NCBI GenBank assembly: GCA_017999985.1 | Contig: JAGNKU010000004.1 | Location: 186,001 to 250,000, forward strand | Direction: 5' to 3' | Source: Phycisphaerae bacterium | GTDB lineage: Bacteria > Planctomycetota > Phycisphaerae > UBA1845 > Fen-1342 | Length of the DNA: 64,000 nt | Shown: positions 28,157-39,957 of the stretch, in pieces | Position numbering within the stretch: position 1 is the first letter of the stretch | How the letters are laid out: every line of letters begins with the position of its first letter | Position numbers and translations under genes: made by a program | Notes under the pieces: generated by a model | Seen by the model: only the letters and a program-made list of their open reading frames with translations | What the model was told of the DNA's origin: nothing | Database searches by the model: none

Positions 28157-29089
28157 TCACTCGTCGGCCACGGTCGCGGGGGCGGTCACCACCACGGCCT
28201 CCGGCTCCGATTCGTCATTGCCCGTGTCCGTAGATCGCCGCCGCGTCTGCCACTCGACCAGGGTCTTGGCTCCCAGGGTGACCAGGGCGAGCAGCGTCAG
28301 TAGCGATGCGACGGCGAACGCGCCGACGAAATTGTATTCGTTGTAGAGAATTTCGACGTGCAGTGTCATCGTGTTCGTGAGGCCGCGGATGTGGCCGGAC
28401 ACGACCGACACCGCGCCGAACTCGCCCATGGCGCGGGCGTTGCACAGGATCACGCCGTACAGCACGCCCCACTTGATGTTGGGCAGCGTGACGCGGAAGA
28501 AGGTCTGCCAGCCATGCGCGCCCAGCACCACCGCGGCCTCCTCCTCTTCTGTCCCCTGGGCCTGCATGAGCGGGATTAGCTCGCGGGCCACCAGCGGGCA
28601 CGTCACGAACAGCGTCGCCAGCACAATCCCGGGCACCGCGAAGATGATCTTGATGTCATGCGCGTCCAGCCACGGCCCCAGCCAGCCGCGCAGCCCGAAC
28701 AGCAGCACGTAGATCAAACCGGAAATCACCGGCGAGACCGCAAACGGCAGATCGATCAGCGTAATGAGCACGCTCTTGCCGCGAAACTCGAACTTCGCGA
28801 TTGCCCACGCCGCGGCGATGCCAAAGACGAGGTTCAGCGGCACGACAATCGCCGCCGTGAGCAGCGTCAGGCGAATCGCGGCCTGCGCATCCGGGTCGCG
28901 GAATGACGCCAGGTACGCCGATACGCCGCGCTCAAACGCCTGGGCGAACACGGCCGCCAGTGGCAGAAATAGAAACAGTCCGAGGAACGCCAGGGCAAAC
29001 CCGATCAGCAACCAGCGCACGACCCACGGCTCCGCAGTCGCCCGCGGGACCTGGTGTGCCACCGGGATGTGAATACTGGCCGTCGCCAT
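28157..29089 (-). CDS. cysW: Sulfate ABC transporter permease CysW
   Basis: A permease of about 310 residues with six predicted membrane helices and the EAA loop [18 protein letters not shown]...LPNIKWG that docks to CysA. The start is uncertain: the ATG at 29089 lies only about one base after a GAGGAG, while a TTG at 29098 would overlap the cysT stop by four bases. Either way it is coupled to cysT. The C-terminus has a hydrophilic acidic tail. It works with CysT as the membrane pore for sulfate or thiosulfate. Confidence 0.92.
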   Translation of the reverse strand: MATASIHIPVAHQVPRATAEPWVVRWLLIGFALAFLGLFLFLPLAAVFAQAFERGVSAYLASFRDPDAQAAIRLTLLTAAIVVPLNLVFGIAAAWAIAKFEFRGKSVLITLIDLPFAVSPVISGLIYVLLFGLRGWLGPWLDAHDIKIIFAVPGIVLATLFVTCPLVARELIPLMQAQGTEEEEAAVVLGAHGWQTFFRVTLPNIKWGVLYGVILCNARAMGEFGAVSVVSGHIRGLTNTMTLHVEILYNEYNFVGAFAVASLLTLLALVTLGAKTLVEWQTRRRSTDTGNDESEPEAVVVTAPATVADE

Positions 29090-29094
29090 GCTCC

Positions 29095-29943
29095 TCAATC
29101 GCCGTGGACCGGCCGCAGCCGGCTCGCCCAGCGCTGCAGCAGGTTGATCAGCAGCAGCAGCGCAAATGACGCAACCAGCATCACGACCGCCAGGGCCGTC
29201 GCGCCGGCGTAGTCAAATTGCTCCAGCTTGATGACAATCAGCAGGGGCGTGATTTCTGTCTTCATGGGCATGTTGCCCGCGATGAACACGACCGACCCGA
29301 ACTCGCCCAGCGCCCGCGCGAACGCGAGCGCGAACCCGGTTGCCAGCGCCGGCCAGAGTTCCGGGAGAATGACGCGTGTCACGGTCTGCCAGCGCCGCGC
29401 CCCCAGGCTGGCCGCGGCCTCCTCGATCTCCGCGTCCAAGTCCTCCAGCACCGGCTGCACCGTTCGCACGACGAACGGCAGGCCGATGAAGGTCAGGGCC
29501 ACGATGACCCCGAGCGGCGTGAACGCCACCTTGATGCTGGCTGGCTCCAGGAGGCGGCCAATCCAGCCGTTCGTGGCGTAGATGCTGGTGAGCGCGATGC
29601 CGGCCACCGCGGTCGGCAGCGCGAACGGCAGGTCGACCATCGCGTCGATCAGCTTGCGGAGCGGAAAGCGATAGCGCACCAGCACCCAGGCCACGATCGA
29701 GCCGAACACTGCGTTGATGAGTGCGCCAACGAATGACGCCCCGAACGTCAGCTTGTATGAGGCCAGTACACGCGGCGCGGTGACCGCGCTCCAGAAATCG
29801 CCCCAGCTCATCCCCGTCGTCTTCAGCACCAGCGCGCCGAGCGGGATCAGCACGATCAGGCAGAAATAGGTGAGCGTGAACCCCATCGCCAGCCCGAACC
29901 CGGGCAGGATGCGGCGTGTGCGGCTCTGCGCGGCGCCCGACAT
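29095..29943 (-). CDS. cysT: Sulfate ABC transporter permease CysT (CysU)
   Basis: A 282-residue permease, partner of CysW. It has six hydrophobic segments and a cytoplasmic coupling loop, [20 protein letters not shown]. The N-terminal [19 protein letters not shown] is typical of CysT/CysU. It begins 20 bases downstream of the binding-protein gene and ends overlapping or abutting cysW, so all three are one transcription unit with sbp first. Confidence 0.94.
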   Translation of the reverse strand: MSGAAQSRTRRILPGFGLAMGFTLTYFCLIVLIPLGALVLKTTGMSWGDFWSAVTAPRVLASYKLTFGASFVGALINAVFGSIVAWVLVRYRFPLRKLIDAMVDLPFALPTAVAGIALTSIYATNGWIGRLLEPASIKVAFTPLGVIVALTFIGLPFVVRTVQPVLEDLDAEIEEAAASLGARRWQTVTRVILPELWPALATGFALAFARALGEFGSVVFIAGNMPMKTEITPLLIVIKLEQFDYAGATALAVVMLVASFALLLLINLLQRWASRLRPVHGD

Positions 29944-29963
29944 GCGATGCTCACTTCAGAGGA

Positions 29964-30983
29964 CTAGCCCGGCTGATAGATCTTGTCGAACGTGCCGCCG
30001 TCAGCGAAATGCTCTTTCTGAGCCTTCTCCCAGCCGCCGAACTCCTCGTCGATCGTGAACAGCTTCACCTGCGGGAAGCGGTCGCGGTACTTCTCGGCGA
30101 CCTCCTTGAGCCGCGGGCGATAGTAGTGCTTCGCAGCGATCTCCTGGCCCTCCGGCGTGTACAGGTACTCCAGGTAGGCCGTCGCCACCGCGCGTGTGCC
30201 ATGCTTGTCCACGTACTTGTCCACGACGGCAACGCTCGGCTCCGCCAGGATGCTGAGCGAGGGCACGACGATCTCCACCTTGTCCTTGCCCAGCTCGTTC
30301 AGCGCCAGCAGCGCCTCGTTCTCCCACGCCAGCAGCACGTCGCCGATCTCACGCTGCACGAACGTCGTGGTCGCGCCGCGCGCCCCGGAATCCAGCACCG
30401 GCACGTTCTTGTAGAGCTGCATGATGAACTCGCGCGCTTTCTGGTCGTTGCCGTCCTGCTGATGCCGCGCAAACGCCCAGGCCGCCAGGTAATTCCAACG
30501 CGCCACGCCGGAGGTTTTCGGATTGGGTGTGATTACGCTGACGCCGGGCTTGATCAGGTCATCCCAGTCCTTGATGCCCTTGGGATTGCCCTTGCGGACG
30601 AGGAAGAGGATGGTGGAGGTATACGGGGCGCTGTTGTCCGGTAGCTGCTTCTGCCAGTCTTTCGGCAACAGCTTCCCATGCTGGGCGATGGCATCCACAT
30701 CGTAAGCGAGGGCCAGCGTGACGACGTCGGCTTCCAGCCCGTCAATCACCGCGCGGGCCTGCTTGCCCGAGCCGCCGTGCGACTGGCGCACCGTCACCGT
30801 GCCGCCGTGCTTGTCCTTCCAGTATTTCGCGAACGCGGCGTTGAATTCCTGGTACAGCTCCCGCGTCGGGTCGTACGACACGTTCAGCAGCGTGACGTCC
30901 TGCGCCGGCTGCGCCGACGCGGCGGTCGGCCACGACGCACCCGTCGCCATCACGAGAACCACAGGTACGATCAATGTCTTCAT
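29964..30983 (-). CDS. sbp: Periplasmic sulfate-binding protein
   Basis: A 339-residue exported solute-binding protein. The ATG at 30983 gives a good signal peptide ([17 protein letters not shown], cleavage near AASA) and follows an AAGAAGGG ribosome site; a TTG six bases upstream is less likely. Sbp/CysP signatures are [33 protein letters not shown] and the C-terminal [19 protein letters not shown]. It delivers sulfate to CysTW-CysA. It follows a small ribbon-helix-helix gene by 76 bases on the same strand. Confidence 0.94.
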   Translation of the reverse strand: MKTLIVPVVLVMATGASWPTAASAQPAQDVTLLNVSYDPTRELYQEFNAAFAKYWKDKHGGTVTVRQSHGGSGKQARAVIDGLEADVVTLALAYDVDAIAQHGKLLPKDWQKQLPDNSAPYTSTILFLVRKGNPKGIKDWDDLIKPGVSVITPNPKTSGVARWNYLAAWAFARHQQDGNDQKAREFIMQLYKNVPVLDSGARGATTTFVQREIGDVLLAWENEALLALNELGKDKVEIVVPSLSILAEPSVAVVDKYVDKHGTRAVATAYLEYLYTPEGQEIAAKHYYRPRLKEVAEKYRDRFPQVKLFTIDEEFGGWEKAQKEHFADGGTFDKIYQPG

Positions 30984-31059
30984 CTGCAAGCCCTTCTTCA
31001 GAAGTCGATTCAGAACCTGCGGGCAGCGCGGGCGTCCGGGCCCCGCGCAGCCGTGGCGA

Positions 31060-31299
31060 CTACTCGATGTACCCGAGCGCCCGCAGTCGCCGCCGCACGG
31101 CGTCGATTTCGTTCTCGGTCAGCCCCGGCGGCTTGCGGTCTAGTTTTCCGCCGGCGGCGACGTCGCGCAGCACGTATGTGGCGAACTCGGTTACACTTCT
31201 AAACCCAGTGTTCTTAATGAGTTCCGATAACTTATCGTACAACTCCCCGGGAATCTTGAGCGTGACCATCCGGTGTTTGCCGCCACCCTCGCCGGCCAT
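31060..31299 (-). CDS. Ribbon-helix-helix (CopG/MetJ-fold) DNA-binding regulator
   Basis: A 79-residue protein with [18 protein letters not shown], a beta-strand then helix typical of ribbon-helix-helix dimers, followed by [15 protein letters not shown] as the second helix. The C-terminal part is basic and helical. The ATG at 31299 has a TTGAGGAT ribosome site nine bases upstream; a longer form starting at 31368 would translate through a promoter/operator palindrome and is unlikely. It is the first gene before the sulfate transporter operon, so it may repress its own gene and the transporter, perhaps in response to a sulfur signal. No ligand domain is visible. No toxin gene is adjacent, which argues against an antitoxin. 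Confidence 0.8.
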   Translation of the reverse strand: MAGEGGGKHRMVTLKIPGELYDKLSELIKNTGFRSVTEFATYVLRDVAAGGKLDRKPPGLTENEIDAVRRRLRALGYIE

Positions 31300-31346
31300 A
31301 CGCGCATCCTCAATCGGCTGTCCAGAAACCCATGACGCTTCATTAA

Positions 31347-31375
31347 GAGTGTACTTACACTCCATCAAGAGTCAA
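31347..31375 (-). promoter_or_regulatory. Promoter overlapped by a perfect palindrome (probable operator) for the RHH-sulfate operon
   Basis: On the minus strand TTGACT (31370-31375) and TACACT (31348-31353) are separated by 16 bases. The -10 lies within the perfect inverted repeat GAGTGTA-AG-TACACTC (31347-31362). A repressor bound there would block transcription. It sits about 50 bases upstream of the ribbon-helix-helix gene, making autoregulation likely by inference. Confidence 0.55.
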
Positions 31376-31434
31376 GACAGATTGCACCAAGTCGCGGCTT
31401 ATTCTTCCGCGACCGGGAGCGATTGCGGACCCTG

Positions 31435-32019
31435 TCAGTGATTGTGCAGCAGCGACAGGACCTCGCCCCGGGTCGCCTGATTGGTGTGCATGATGCCCCG
31501 CAGCGCGGACGTGACCATGACGCTGCCCGGCTTCTTCACGCCGCGACAGGTCATGCACGTGTGGACGGCCTCCAGGACGACCGCGCAGCCCTTCACATTC
31601 AGGCGCTGGGCGAGCACGTCGGCGATTTGCGAAGTCAGCCGCTCCTGCACCTGGGGGCGGTGGGCGAAAACGTCTACAAGCCGCGCCAGCTTCGAAAGTC
31701 CCAGCACCTTGCCGCCGGGGATGTAGGCGACGTGCGCCCGGCCCTCGAACGGCATCAAGTGATGCTCGCAGGTGCTGTTAAACGGGATGTCCCGCAGCAC
31801 CACCATCTCGTGGTGGTCCTCGTCGAACATCGCCTGCAGATGCACGTCGGGCTCCTGGTGCAGTCCGGCGAACAGCTCCGTGTACATCCGCGCCACGCGC
31901 TCGGGCGTCTTGCGCAGTCCCTCGCGGTCGGGGTCTTCCCCGATGGCCAGGAGGATTTCGCGCACCGCGCGTTCGATGCGGGCCGTGTCGATCGGCGAAT
32001 CGGTCTTGGCTGGTTTCAT
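31435..32019 (-). CDS. folE: GTP cyclohydrolase I
   Basis: A 194-residue FolE, which converts GTP to dihydroneopterin triphosphate at the start of folate (or pterin/queuosine) synthesis. The zinc site is intact: C84 and H87 in [11 protein letters not shown]155 in [11 protein letters not shown]. Other signatures are [33 protein letters not shown] and the C-terminal [14 protein letters not shown]. The ATG at 32019 gives the normal length. It is divergent from a glycosyltransferase with 143 bases between; no other folate genes are near. Confidence 0.96.
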   Translation of the reverse strand: MKPAKTDSPIDTARIERAVREILLAIGEDPDREGLRKTPERVARMYTELFAGLHQEPDVHLQAMFDEDHHEMVVLRDIPFNSTCEHHLMPFEGRAHVAYIPGGKVLGLSKLARLVDVFAHRPQVQERLTSQIADVLAQRLNVKGCAVVLEAVHTCMTCRGVKKPGSVMVTSALRGIMHTNQATRGEVLSLLHNH

Positions 32020-32162
32020 GGCACTTTCCGCGATTGTAGGTCGCAGCTTGATCGTCGTCGAGCCCGCGACCGGGGGGGCCCCGCGCGGAATAACACGACG
32101 TCGCGCCCGAATACCCTCGGGAACGCGGTGCCACTGAACTGCACCGCGCCGGGAGTGCAGCC

Positions 32163-33326
32163 ATGCGGATCGCGTACGGCGTGTTCGGATACGGGCGCGG
32201 GCATGCGACGCGCGCGGCGGCCGTTCTGCCACACTTGATGCGGCGGCATGAAATTCGCCTCTTCGCCGGCGGGGACGCGTACGAGCAGTTGTCGCCGGGC
32301 TACCGCGTCGAGCGCATTCCGACGCTCAGCTACGCGTACGACGGAGACGGAAAAGTCTCGTCATGGCTCACCGGGCAGCGCAACGCGTGGTCCGTATCCG
32401 ACCTGCTGCTGGGCGGCCCGCAATTCCGTGCCGTGCGTGACGCGGTCGCCGATTTCGATCCGGACGTGATCATCTCCGACGCCGAGCCGTGGCTGCACCG
32501 CGTGGCGCGGCACCTGGGCGTGCCGCGCATCGGCTTCGATCACTACGGCGTGCTGGTCTACTGCCGGCCGCCGATCGCGCTGGCGGATCGCCTGCGCAGT
32601 CGCCGCGACGTACTGACGTACCGGTTCCTGATGGGCCGGCCCGAGCGGATCATTGTGTCGAGCTTCTATGATGCGCCGCCGCGCTGGCCGTCGGTGCGCG
32701 TGATCGGCCCGCTCTTGCGGCCCGAGGTTCTGCGGGCGAATGCGACCCGCGGCAAACACCTGCTCGTGTACTTCAACAAGGGACAACACCAACTCACGCC
32801 GCATATCGAGCGTGCCCTGCGCGAAGCGGGCTGCCCGGCGATCATCTATGGCACGCCGCAGCGGGGCCGTGACGGCAATCTGGACTTTCGTCCGCCGAGC
32901 AACGTGCCGTTCGTGGAGGATCTGGCGCGCTGCCGGGCGGTGATCAGCACGGCGGGCAATCAACTCGTCGGCGAGGCGCTGCACCTGGGCAAGCCCTTGC
33001 TGGTAATGCCGGAGCACTCGGTCGAGCAGCGCCTGAACGCGGCGGAGGTCGAGCGGCTGGGGATCGGGCGGCAAGTCGCGCAGGCAGAATTCAACGCGGA
33101 CGTGCTGCGGAGCTTCCTGGCCGCTGAAGCGACGTATGGCGCGCGAATCCGGCGGACAGCGCGGGACGGTTGCCAGGAAGCAGTGGCGGCCATTGAGCAG
33201 TGCGTCCGCGAGTTGGCAGGCACATGCACTCAACCTCGGCGTGTGGACTCCTATTCCCGGCACGAAGCGCTGATCAGCTCGTCGAGCGCGCCACGTCGGG
33301 TGCCGGCGGCCGGGCCGCGCTCGTAA
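32163..33326 (+). CDS. MurG/UGT-like (GT-B fold) glycosyltransferase
   Basis: A 387-residue protein of the GT-B fold. The N-terminus [20 protein letters not shown] has the glycine-rich loop and histidine of MurG-like glycosyltransferases. The C-terminal domain contains [38 protein letters not shown] split around the nucleotide-sugar binding site, with the conserved acid/Gln-like tail [12 protein letters not shown]. Donor and acceptor sugars are unknown. No signal peptide; it may be peripheral to the membrane. The last 40 residues are low in complexity. The ATG at 32163 lies right after the CAGCC stretch with no strong ribosome site. Confidence 0.83.
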   Translation: MRIAYGVFGYGRGHATRAAAVLPHLMRRHEIRLFAGGDAYEQLSPGYRVERIPTLSYAYDGDGKVSSWLTGQRNAWSVSDLLLGGPQFRAVRDAVADFDPDVIISDAEPWLHRVARHLGVPRIGFDHYGVLVYCRPPIALADRLRSRRDVLTYRFLMGRPERIIVSSFYDAPPRWPSVRVIGPLLRPEVLRANATRGKHLLVYFNKGQHQLTPHIERALREAGCPAIIYGTPQRGRDGNLDFRPPSNVPFVEDLARCRAVISTAGNQLVGEALHLGKPLLVMPEHSVEQRLNAAEVERLGIGRQVAQAEFNADVLRSFLAAEATYGARIRRTARDGCQEAVAAIEQCVRELAGTCTQPRRVDSYSRHEALISSSSAPRRVPAAGPRS

Positions 33327-33426
33327 CCGTGCCCGGTGTGAACCCGGCGCGCGGCACGAAGTCTACTGCGTGATCTTCCGCTGCTTGTCGCGAATCTGAC
33401 TGACGGGGTAGTTCACGACCCATCCT

Positions 33427-33459
33427 GGCGATGTCGCTTGCGGCCCGGGGGACATCGCC
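33427..33459 (+). other. Hairpin in the leader of the dockerin-tailed secreted protein
   Basis: GGCGATGTC (33427-33435) and GACATCGCC (33451-33459) form a perfect 9-base-pair stem around a 15-base loop, 32 bases before the ATG at 33492. There is no T-run after it, so it is either a leader structure or a weak terminator of the glycosyltransferase gene. Confidence 0.35.
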
Positions 33460-33491
33460 TGCCAGAGCGCGGGCCGCCAGAGGAACGCGCC

Positions 33492-35726
33492 ATGCGAGCC
33501 ACCCTCATCACCTGCGCCACGGTCTGCATCAGCCTGTCACTCGGGCAGGCGGGCACTGCCCGGGCTGCAGCCATTTACTACATGCCCGCCACGGGCGGGA
33601 ACTGGAGTGTCGCGGTCAACTGGAACCTGAATCGCTGCCCACAGCCGGGCGATCTCGTGTGCATTGAAGCGGGCAGTAACGACCACAAGTCGGTCACCTA
33701 CGACTGGACCGGCGCAACCAGCCTGCTGAAGCTGACCGTGGACGGCAACGCGAGCGGCACCTATGCCACCGTGTTGCAGTTTGACCACACCCTGATCACC
33801 GAGGAGTTGTGGCTGGGCTGGAATGGCCCCGGCTGGTACTGGATGGAGGGCCCAGCGTTTCTCCAAGTCAACGGCAACATGTACGTTGGGGCTTACGATC
33901 CCGGCACGGGGCACTTCAACCTGGATGTGGACGGCGCGGGCAGCGGGCTGTATGTCGGCGGACACTGCGCCCTGGGCTACTATGGCGCCGGGGTATTCGA
34001 TCACCTCAACGGCACCGTGGAGATGGATCAGCTCGGGGTCGGCGAGATGGCCCCGGGCACCTACTGGCTGCGCGCGGGCAGCGGCGCGCCCAACACCCTG
34101 CTCCTGCATGGCCACCTGCTGGTTGGCCACGCGGACGAGGGACTGTTCGAGCAGACCGGCGGCACCGCGACCGTCGAATCCGGCGTGCTGCTGGGCACGA
34201 ACACGCCCGCCACCGGCACGTATCTGATGAAGGGTGGCACGCTCAACGCCGGGTTTATCTTGATTGGGCTCAATGGCAACGGCTACTTCACGCAGACCGG
34301 CGGGACGGTCACCGCGACGAATGGCCTCCATGTCGGTAGCGAAGGCACGCACACGGATTACGCCACGTACAAGGTGAATTCCACCGACAATCCGGCCACG
34401 GTCAACGTCGGGGGGGACCTGTTCGTCGGTCCACTGTCGTTGGCCAAGTACGAGCAGACGGGGGCGACGGTCCACGTCGCCGGCAATCTGGAGATCTGGG
34501 ACGGCGCTGACGACCCGTACGACTACAGCTACGTGTACCTGGGCACGAGCGCCGGCCTGCTGGACGTCGAGGGCAGCGTCACCAACCACACAGGCTACTA
34601 CGACCAGGATGGCGGCGTGATGACCACGGGCAGTTTCACGAACGACTCGCCAATCGGCGTGAACCTCGACAACAACGCGGACTTCCGCGCGACGGTCTTG
34701 AATCACACACAGGGCACGTTGTGGATGTGGCGCAATGCCACCGTGCGCGGAGAGCTGTTCATGCCGCCCAACACGTACACCATGTGCAACTTCACCAACA
34801 ACGCCACGTTCCAGATGGGCAGTGCCACTTTCGACGGCGGGACCTTCGTTGGCCATCTGACCAACAACGGGACGTTCACGTACAACCAGGGCGACTTCAG
34901 CAGCAGTACGCTCACGAATTACGGTACGTTCAACAACAACGCCGCCTTCGCCTGCAACCGCCTTGTCAACCATGACTGCATTACGGTCACAAGTGCGCAG
35001 CCCATCACGGCCAGCGGCAACGGCTATGCGAGCGCGTTCGAGAACCACGGCGAGCTCGTTCTGCAAGGCGGCGGCCAGGTTTACCTGGGAGCCGGCAAGC
35101 CGCTGGTGAACAATGGCTGCATCTTCGGCGGCGGCACCGTCGCGCAGAACACGTCCGTCAATGGCAACCTGATCAACAACAACTACCTGTGTTGCACGCC
35201 GACCGACGCGCGGGGCATGCTGCGGGTCGCGGGTGACTTCACGGCCAATGGCGACGCCGAGCTGCGCATCTGCGTCGGCGGCGTGCACTGGGTCACCGAT
35301 TACGATCAGTTGCGCGTGACCGGGACGGCCCACCTGGGCGGCGAGCTGGACGTGCGGCTCGTCAATGGCTTCGTCCCCGCCGTGGGCCACAACTTCTCGG
35401 TCGTGACGCACGCCGGCTACACTGGGGTGTTCGATACGGTCAATCTGCCGACGCTGCCGGCGGGGCGCTACTGGTGGCTGCACTACCTGCCCACTAGCGT
35501 GAGGCTCGAAGTCACGGATGTGCCCCACATCACCGGCGACGTCAACTGCGACGGGCAAGTCGGCTTCGGCGACATCAACCCCTTCGTGCTGTACTTGTCC
35601 AACAATACCGCCTGGCAGGCTGCGTATCCGGATTGCCCGGCGGAAAACGGCGATATCAACGGGGATGGCGTGTATCCGTCGTTCCTGGACATCAATCCGT
35701 TTGTGCAGTTGCTGTCCTGGGATTAG
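33492..35726 (+). CDS. Large secreted autotransporter-like repeat protein with dockerin-like tail
   Basis: A 744-residue exported protein. The signal peptide runs to about residue 27 (ITCATVCISLSLGQAGTARA). The body is rich in Gly, Asn and Thr and built of short repeats such as LFEQTGGTATVESGVLLG and YFTQTGGTVTATNGLHVG, which fold as a parallel beta solenoid like autotransporter passengers. The end has two calcium-loop repeats, GDVNCDGQVGFGDINPF and GDINGDGVYPSFLDINPF, nearly the same tail as the propeller protein at 17.7 kb. No catalytic motif is seen. The start follows AGAGGAAC. Likely cell-surface or matrix located. Confidence 0.86.
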   Translation: MRATLITCATVCISLSLGQAGTARAAAIYYMPATGGNWSVAVNWNLNRCPQPGDLVCIEAGSNDHKSVTYDWTGATSLLKLTVDGNASGTYATVLQFDHTLITEELWLGWNGPGWYWMEGPAFLQVNGNMYVGAYDPGTGHFNLDVDGAGSGLYVGGHCALGYYGAGVFDHLNGTVEMDQLGVGEMAPGTYWLRAGSGAPNTLLLHGHLLVGHADEGLFEQTGGTATVESGVLLGTNTPATGTYLMKGGTLNAGFILIGLNGNGYFTQTGGTVTATNGLHVGSEGTHTDYATYKVNSTDNPATVNVGGDLFVGPLSLAKYEQTGATVHVAGNLEIWDGADDPYDYSYVYLGTSAGLLDVEGSVTNHTGYYDQDGGVMTTGSFTNDSPIGVNLDNNADFRATVLNHTQGTLWMWRNATVRGELFMPPNTYTMCNFTNNATFQMGSATFDGGTFVGHLTNNGTFTYNQGDFSSSTLTNYGTFNNNAAFACNRLVNHDCITVTSAQPITASGNGYASAFENHGELVLQGGGQVYLGAGKPLVNNGCIFGGGTVAQNTSVNGNLINNNYLCCTPTDARGMLRVAGDFTANGDAELRICVGGVHWVTDYDQLRVTGTAHLGGELDVRLVNGFVPAVGHNFSVVTHAGYTGVFDTVNLPTLPAGRYWWLHYLPTSVRLEVTDVPHITGDVNCDGQVGFGDINPFVLYLSNNTAWQAAYPDCPAENGDINGDGVYPSFLDINPFVQLLSWD

Positions 35727-35761
35727 CCGGGGACGGTGGCACAACTGGGGAGCGCAGGTGG

Positions 35762-35792
35762 CCTGCGTGCGGGAGAGGTTCCCGCACTCAGG
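35762..35792. terminator. Probable bidirectional terminator hairpin between convergent genes
   Basis: GTGCGGGA (35767-35774) pairs with TCCCGCAC (35780-35787) around a 5-base loop; four more pairs (CCTG/CAGG) extend the stem after one mismatch. It lies between the plus-strand dockerin protein and the minus-strand hibernation factor gene. There is no long T-run, so termination is inferred from position and stem strength. Confidence 0.5.
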
Positions 35793-35809
35793 TCACGCTT
35801 TGTAGCGGG

Positions 35810-36133
35810 TCAGCCGGCGCCGACCCCTCGTTTCACCCGGCCGATTTTGCGGCTGAGTGTGGCCTTCAGGCGATCCAGCGCCACGGCCAGCGACGCCTCG
35901 ATCTCAGGTCCCAATTCGTCGATGGTCAACGTGGCACCGTGACGCAGGTGCACGTCGATACGGCAGCGCTTGTCGATGGAGTGCTTCTCGGGTCCGGTAA
36001 CGTCCTCCAGCAGCACCAGCACGTCCTGAACGCGCTCGGCAAAGCGGCTCAGCGTGGCGGTCACGCGCGCGGCGGCGTGGTCGCGCAACTCGGCCGTGTC
36101 GTGAACCCCTCTGGTGGTGACTCTGAGATCCAT
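35810..36133 (-). CDS. Ribosome hibernation/HPF-RaiA family factor (short form)
   Basis: A 107-residue protein of the HPF/RaiA (sigma-54 modulation) family: DLRVTTRGVHDTAELRDHAA at the N-terminus, VLVLLEDV, RCRIDVHLRHGATLTI in the middle and SLAVALDRLKATLSRKIGR at the end. Such proteins bind the small ribosomal subunit and silence ribosomes in slow growth. It lacks the C-terminal dimerisation domain of the long form. The ATG at 36133 follows AGGAGGATC, a strong ribosome site. It stands alone upstream of asnS on the same strand. Confidence 0.88.
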   Translation of the reverse strand: MDLRVTTRGVHDTAELRDHAAARVTATLSRFAERVQDVLVLLEDVTGPEKHSIDKRCRIDVHLRHGATLTIDELGPEIEASLAVALDRLKATLSRKIGRVKRGVGAG

Positions 36134-36297
36134 CTGATCCTCCTTGGGGATGGCGCGGGTAAGCCGGTCCGGCCAAACGGCAAGCGGTTCCGGCAGCGCG
36201 CGGTGCATCTCTCCACCCACTTATACGTTCTGGGAGGATGCAGGTTCACGATTGTGCCGGCTTGTCGGACGACAAGCCGAAGCCAAGAGCGGCGAAC

Positions 36298-37797
<1,500 letters not shown>

Positions 37798-37806
<9 letters not shown>

Positions 37807-38745
37807 GACACCGCTTCCTTTCCGCAGGACCGCAAACGGGGCGTTAGTTTACGGTCCGCTGCCGGGCGCGTAAAACGCGGCGCGGGGGTCGCGCTGGCGG
37901 CCTGCGCCGCACTGCTCGTGGTCGGTTGCGCCCAGCCGGGGTCGCCGTCCGTGCGGGTCGCGCTCGCGGGCGCCCAGATCCCGGTCGAGCTGGTGGAATC
38001 GTGGCTGCACGAGTCGCGCGCGACGGTGTTCAGCACGAGCCAGGTCGCGCCGGTCTACATGTCGCAGCACGGGTTCGAGAACCTGGCGCACGGCGAATGC
38101 GACCTCGCCTGTACGGATCGGCTGATTACCCCGCGCGAACTGGAGCAGTTCGGCGACCAGCGCATCTCCGGCCGGCGGGTGGCGTTCTACGGCTACGCCC
38201 TTTACGTGAACCCGAGCAACCCGCTCGATGCGATCTTCTCGCGGCATGTGCGCCTGGTCTTTCAGCGGCGAATCACGGACTGGTCCTCGCTGGCCGGCGA
38301 AGAAATCCCCCACCTGCAGGGGCCCATCAATCTCTATGGCCCGGCGAAGAGCACGCGCGCGGGGATGGTCTTGGGCCCGATCGCGAACATCTGGTTCGCC
38401 GACGCGACCTGGCAGGTGCTGGATTCCGACGCCGCGATCGTGGCCAAAGTCGCCGCGGATCCGCTGGGGTTGGGGTTCGCGATGATCGGCTATGAAGACG
38501 GCGTGCGCTACCTGGGGCTGCGCATGGAGCGCAACGCCACGCCGGCGTTTCCGTCCCTGGAGGAGATCGAGTCGGAACGCTACGGACTGGCGAAGCTGAT
38601 CTACGTGTACTACGTCGACCCGCCCAGCCCGGCGGTGCAGGCGGTCCTCAACTTTCTCGCGAGCGCCGCGGGCCGGGAGGCGATCGAGGGCACCGATCTG
38701 TGGGCCGTACCGCCGGAGCGGGCCACGCTGCCCCCCACGCCATGA
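37798..38745 (+). CDS. PstS-like periplasmic-binding lipoprotein
   Basis: A protein of about 315 residues, of the phosphate/molybdate-like periplasmic-binding family (PstS-type, PBP-like). A basic N-terminus and the lipobox LLVVGCAQ (cysteine near residue 44) predict a lipoprotein. Typical PstS-like pieces are the GxxxxVELVESWL start, FENLAHGECDLACTDRLI, and YALYVNPSNPLDAIF followed by FQRRITDWSSL. The GTG at 37798 is a guess; the only other choice is an ATG at 37768. Both overlap the divergent asnS start. The stop overlaps the enolase-superfamily gene by four bases. No Pst permease is in sight, so the ligand is unknown. Confidence 0.8.
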
Positions 38746-39941
38746 ACGCACCGCTGCACGTCCGCCAGCTCCGCATTCACCGCCTGGCCATTCCCATGCG
38801 CGTGCGCTTTGAGCACGCCGCCGCCACCCGCGCCGTCGCCGATCCGCTCATTGTCGAGCTCGATGCCGGGGCGCCCTACGCGCAGTACGTCGGTTACGGC
38901 GAGACACTGGCTCGCGCGTATGTCACGGGCGAAACACCGGATTCGGTGGTTGAGGACATCGCGAACCTGTACGCGCCGCGGCTGGCGAACTTCCGCCCGG
39001 CGTCGTTTGTCGAGGCGCTCGAGTTCATCGAGGCCTTGCCGCTGCAGGTCAGCGGACGGGTCATCACGGCCGCCCGGACGGCCGTGGAGTTGGCCCTGCT
39101 GGACCTGACGTGCCGGGTGTTTCGGCGACAGCCCGCCGACGTCGCCGGCTGGATGGGATTGCCGGGGTTCGGCCCGCCGGGCTGCCGCGCCACCGCGCGC
39201 TACTCGGGCGTGGTCGTGGGGCGCAGCGAACGGCGGCTCAAGGGCCTGCTGTGGCTGCAGTACCTGTACGGCCTGCGCGATTTCAAGCTCAAGGTGGCGG
39301 TGCCGGATTGGGAGCAGCACCTGGGCTGGGCAGCCGCGGTATTGGCGCGGCCCATCGCGCAACAGCGCGCCACGCTGCGCGTGGACGCCAACGCCGGCTG
39401 GACGCTGCACGAAGCCCACGACGCGGTCGCGGCCCTGGAGCGTCACGGCGTGTGTGCACTCGAGCAGCCGCTCTCGGACGCCGATGACGCCGACCTGCCG
39501 TATCTCGCCGAGCAGACGCGCTGCGACCTGGTCGCCGACGAATCGCTGCTGACCATCGAGGATGCGCAGCGCCTCATCGCCGGCGGCGGCGTACGCGTAC
39601 TGAACGTCCGCATCGCCAAGAACGGTGGTCTGCTGCCGGCCCTGCGCATCGCGCGTCTGGCCCTGGCCGGCGGGCTGGATGTGCAACTGGGGTGCCTGGT
39701 GGGCGAGACGAGTATTCTCAGCGCGGCGGGGCTCGCGTTCCTGGACGCCTGCCCGCGGGTGCGCTTTGTCGAGGGGGCGTTCGGCACGCTCTTGCTGCGG
39801 AGTGATGTGACGCGCCGCCCGATCCGGTTCGGCTACGGCGGGCGCGTCGCACGTCGGAAGGCAGGTGGCCTGGGGGTCGTCGTTGAGCCGGAGGCTCTGG
39901 CACGACTGTCGGCGGCCACTCCGCGGGCCATCCCACTGTGA
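38742..39941 (+). CDS. Enolase-superfamily enzyme (muconate cycloisomerase/dipeptide epimerase-like)
   Basis: A 399-residue enolase-superfamily member. The metal-binding acids appear in DANAGW, EQPL and ADES, with the general bases in FKLKV (Lys-x-Lys) and in RIAKNGG. All key residues are therefore present. The pattern fits the muconate lactonising subgroup, which includes dipeptide epimerases and o-succinylbenzoate synthase. No murein peptide recycling gene is next to it, and the coupling (ATGA) to a PstS-like lipoprotein does not settle the substrate. The ATG at 38742 was chosen because it overlaps the preceding stop. Confidence 0.85.
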   Translation: MNAPLHVRQLRIHRLAIPMRVRFEHAAATRAVADPLIVELDAGAPYAQYVGYGETLARAYVTGETPDSVVEDIANLYAPRLANFRPASFVEALEFIEALPLQVSGRVITAARTAVELALLDLTCRVFRRQPADVAGWMGLPGFGPPGCRATARYSGVVVGRSERRLKGLLWLQYLYGLRDFKLKVAVPDWEQHLGWAAAVLARPIAQQRATLRVDANAGWTLHEAHDAVAALERHGVCALEQPLSDADDADLPYLAEQTRCDLVADESLLTIEDAQRLIAGGGVRVLNVRIAKNGGLLPALRIARLALAGGLDVQLGCLVGETSILSAAGLAFLDACPRVRFVEGAFGTLLLRSDVTRRPIRFGYGGRVARRKAGGLGVVVEPEALARLSAATPRAIPL

Positions 39942-39957
39942 CGCGGCGCGCGGCGGC

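Noticed and set aside
31300-31368. Longer N-terminus for the ribbon-helix-helix protein
   Set aside because: The extra 23 codons run through the promoter palindrome, and the ATG at 31299 has its own ribosome site.
33537-35744. A 735-codon open frame on the minus strand
   Set aside because: It is antisense to the secreted dockerin protein, which has a signal peptide and sensible repeats.
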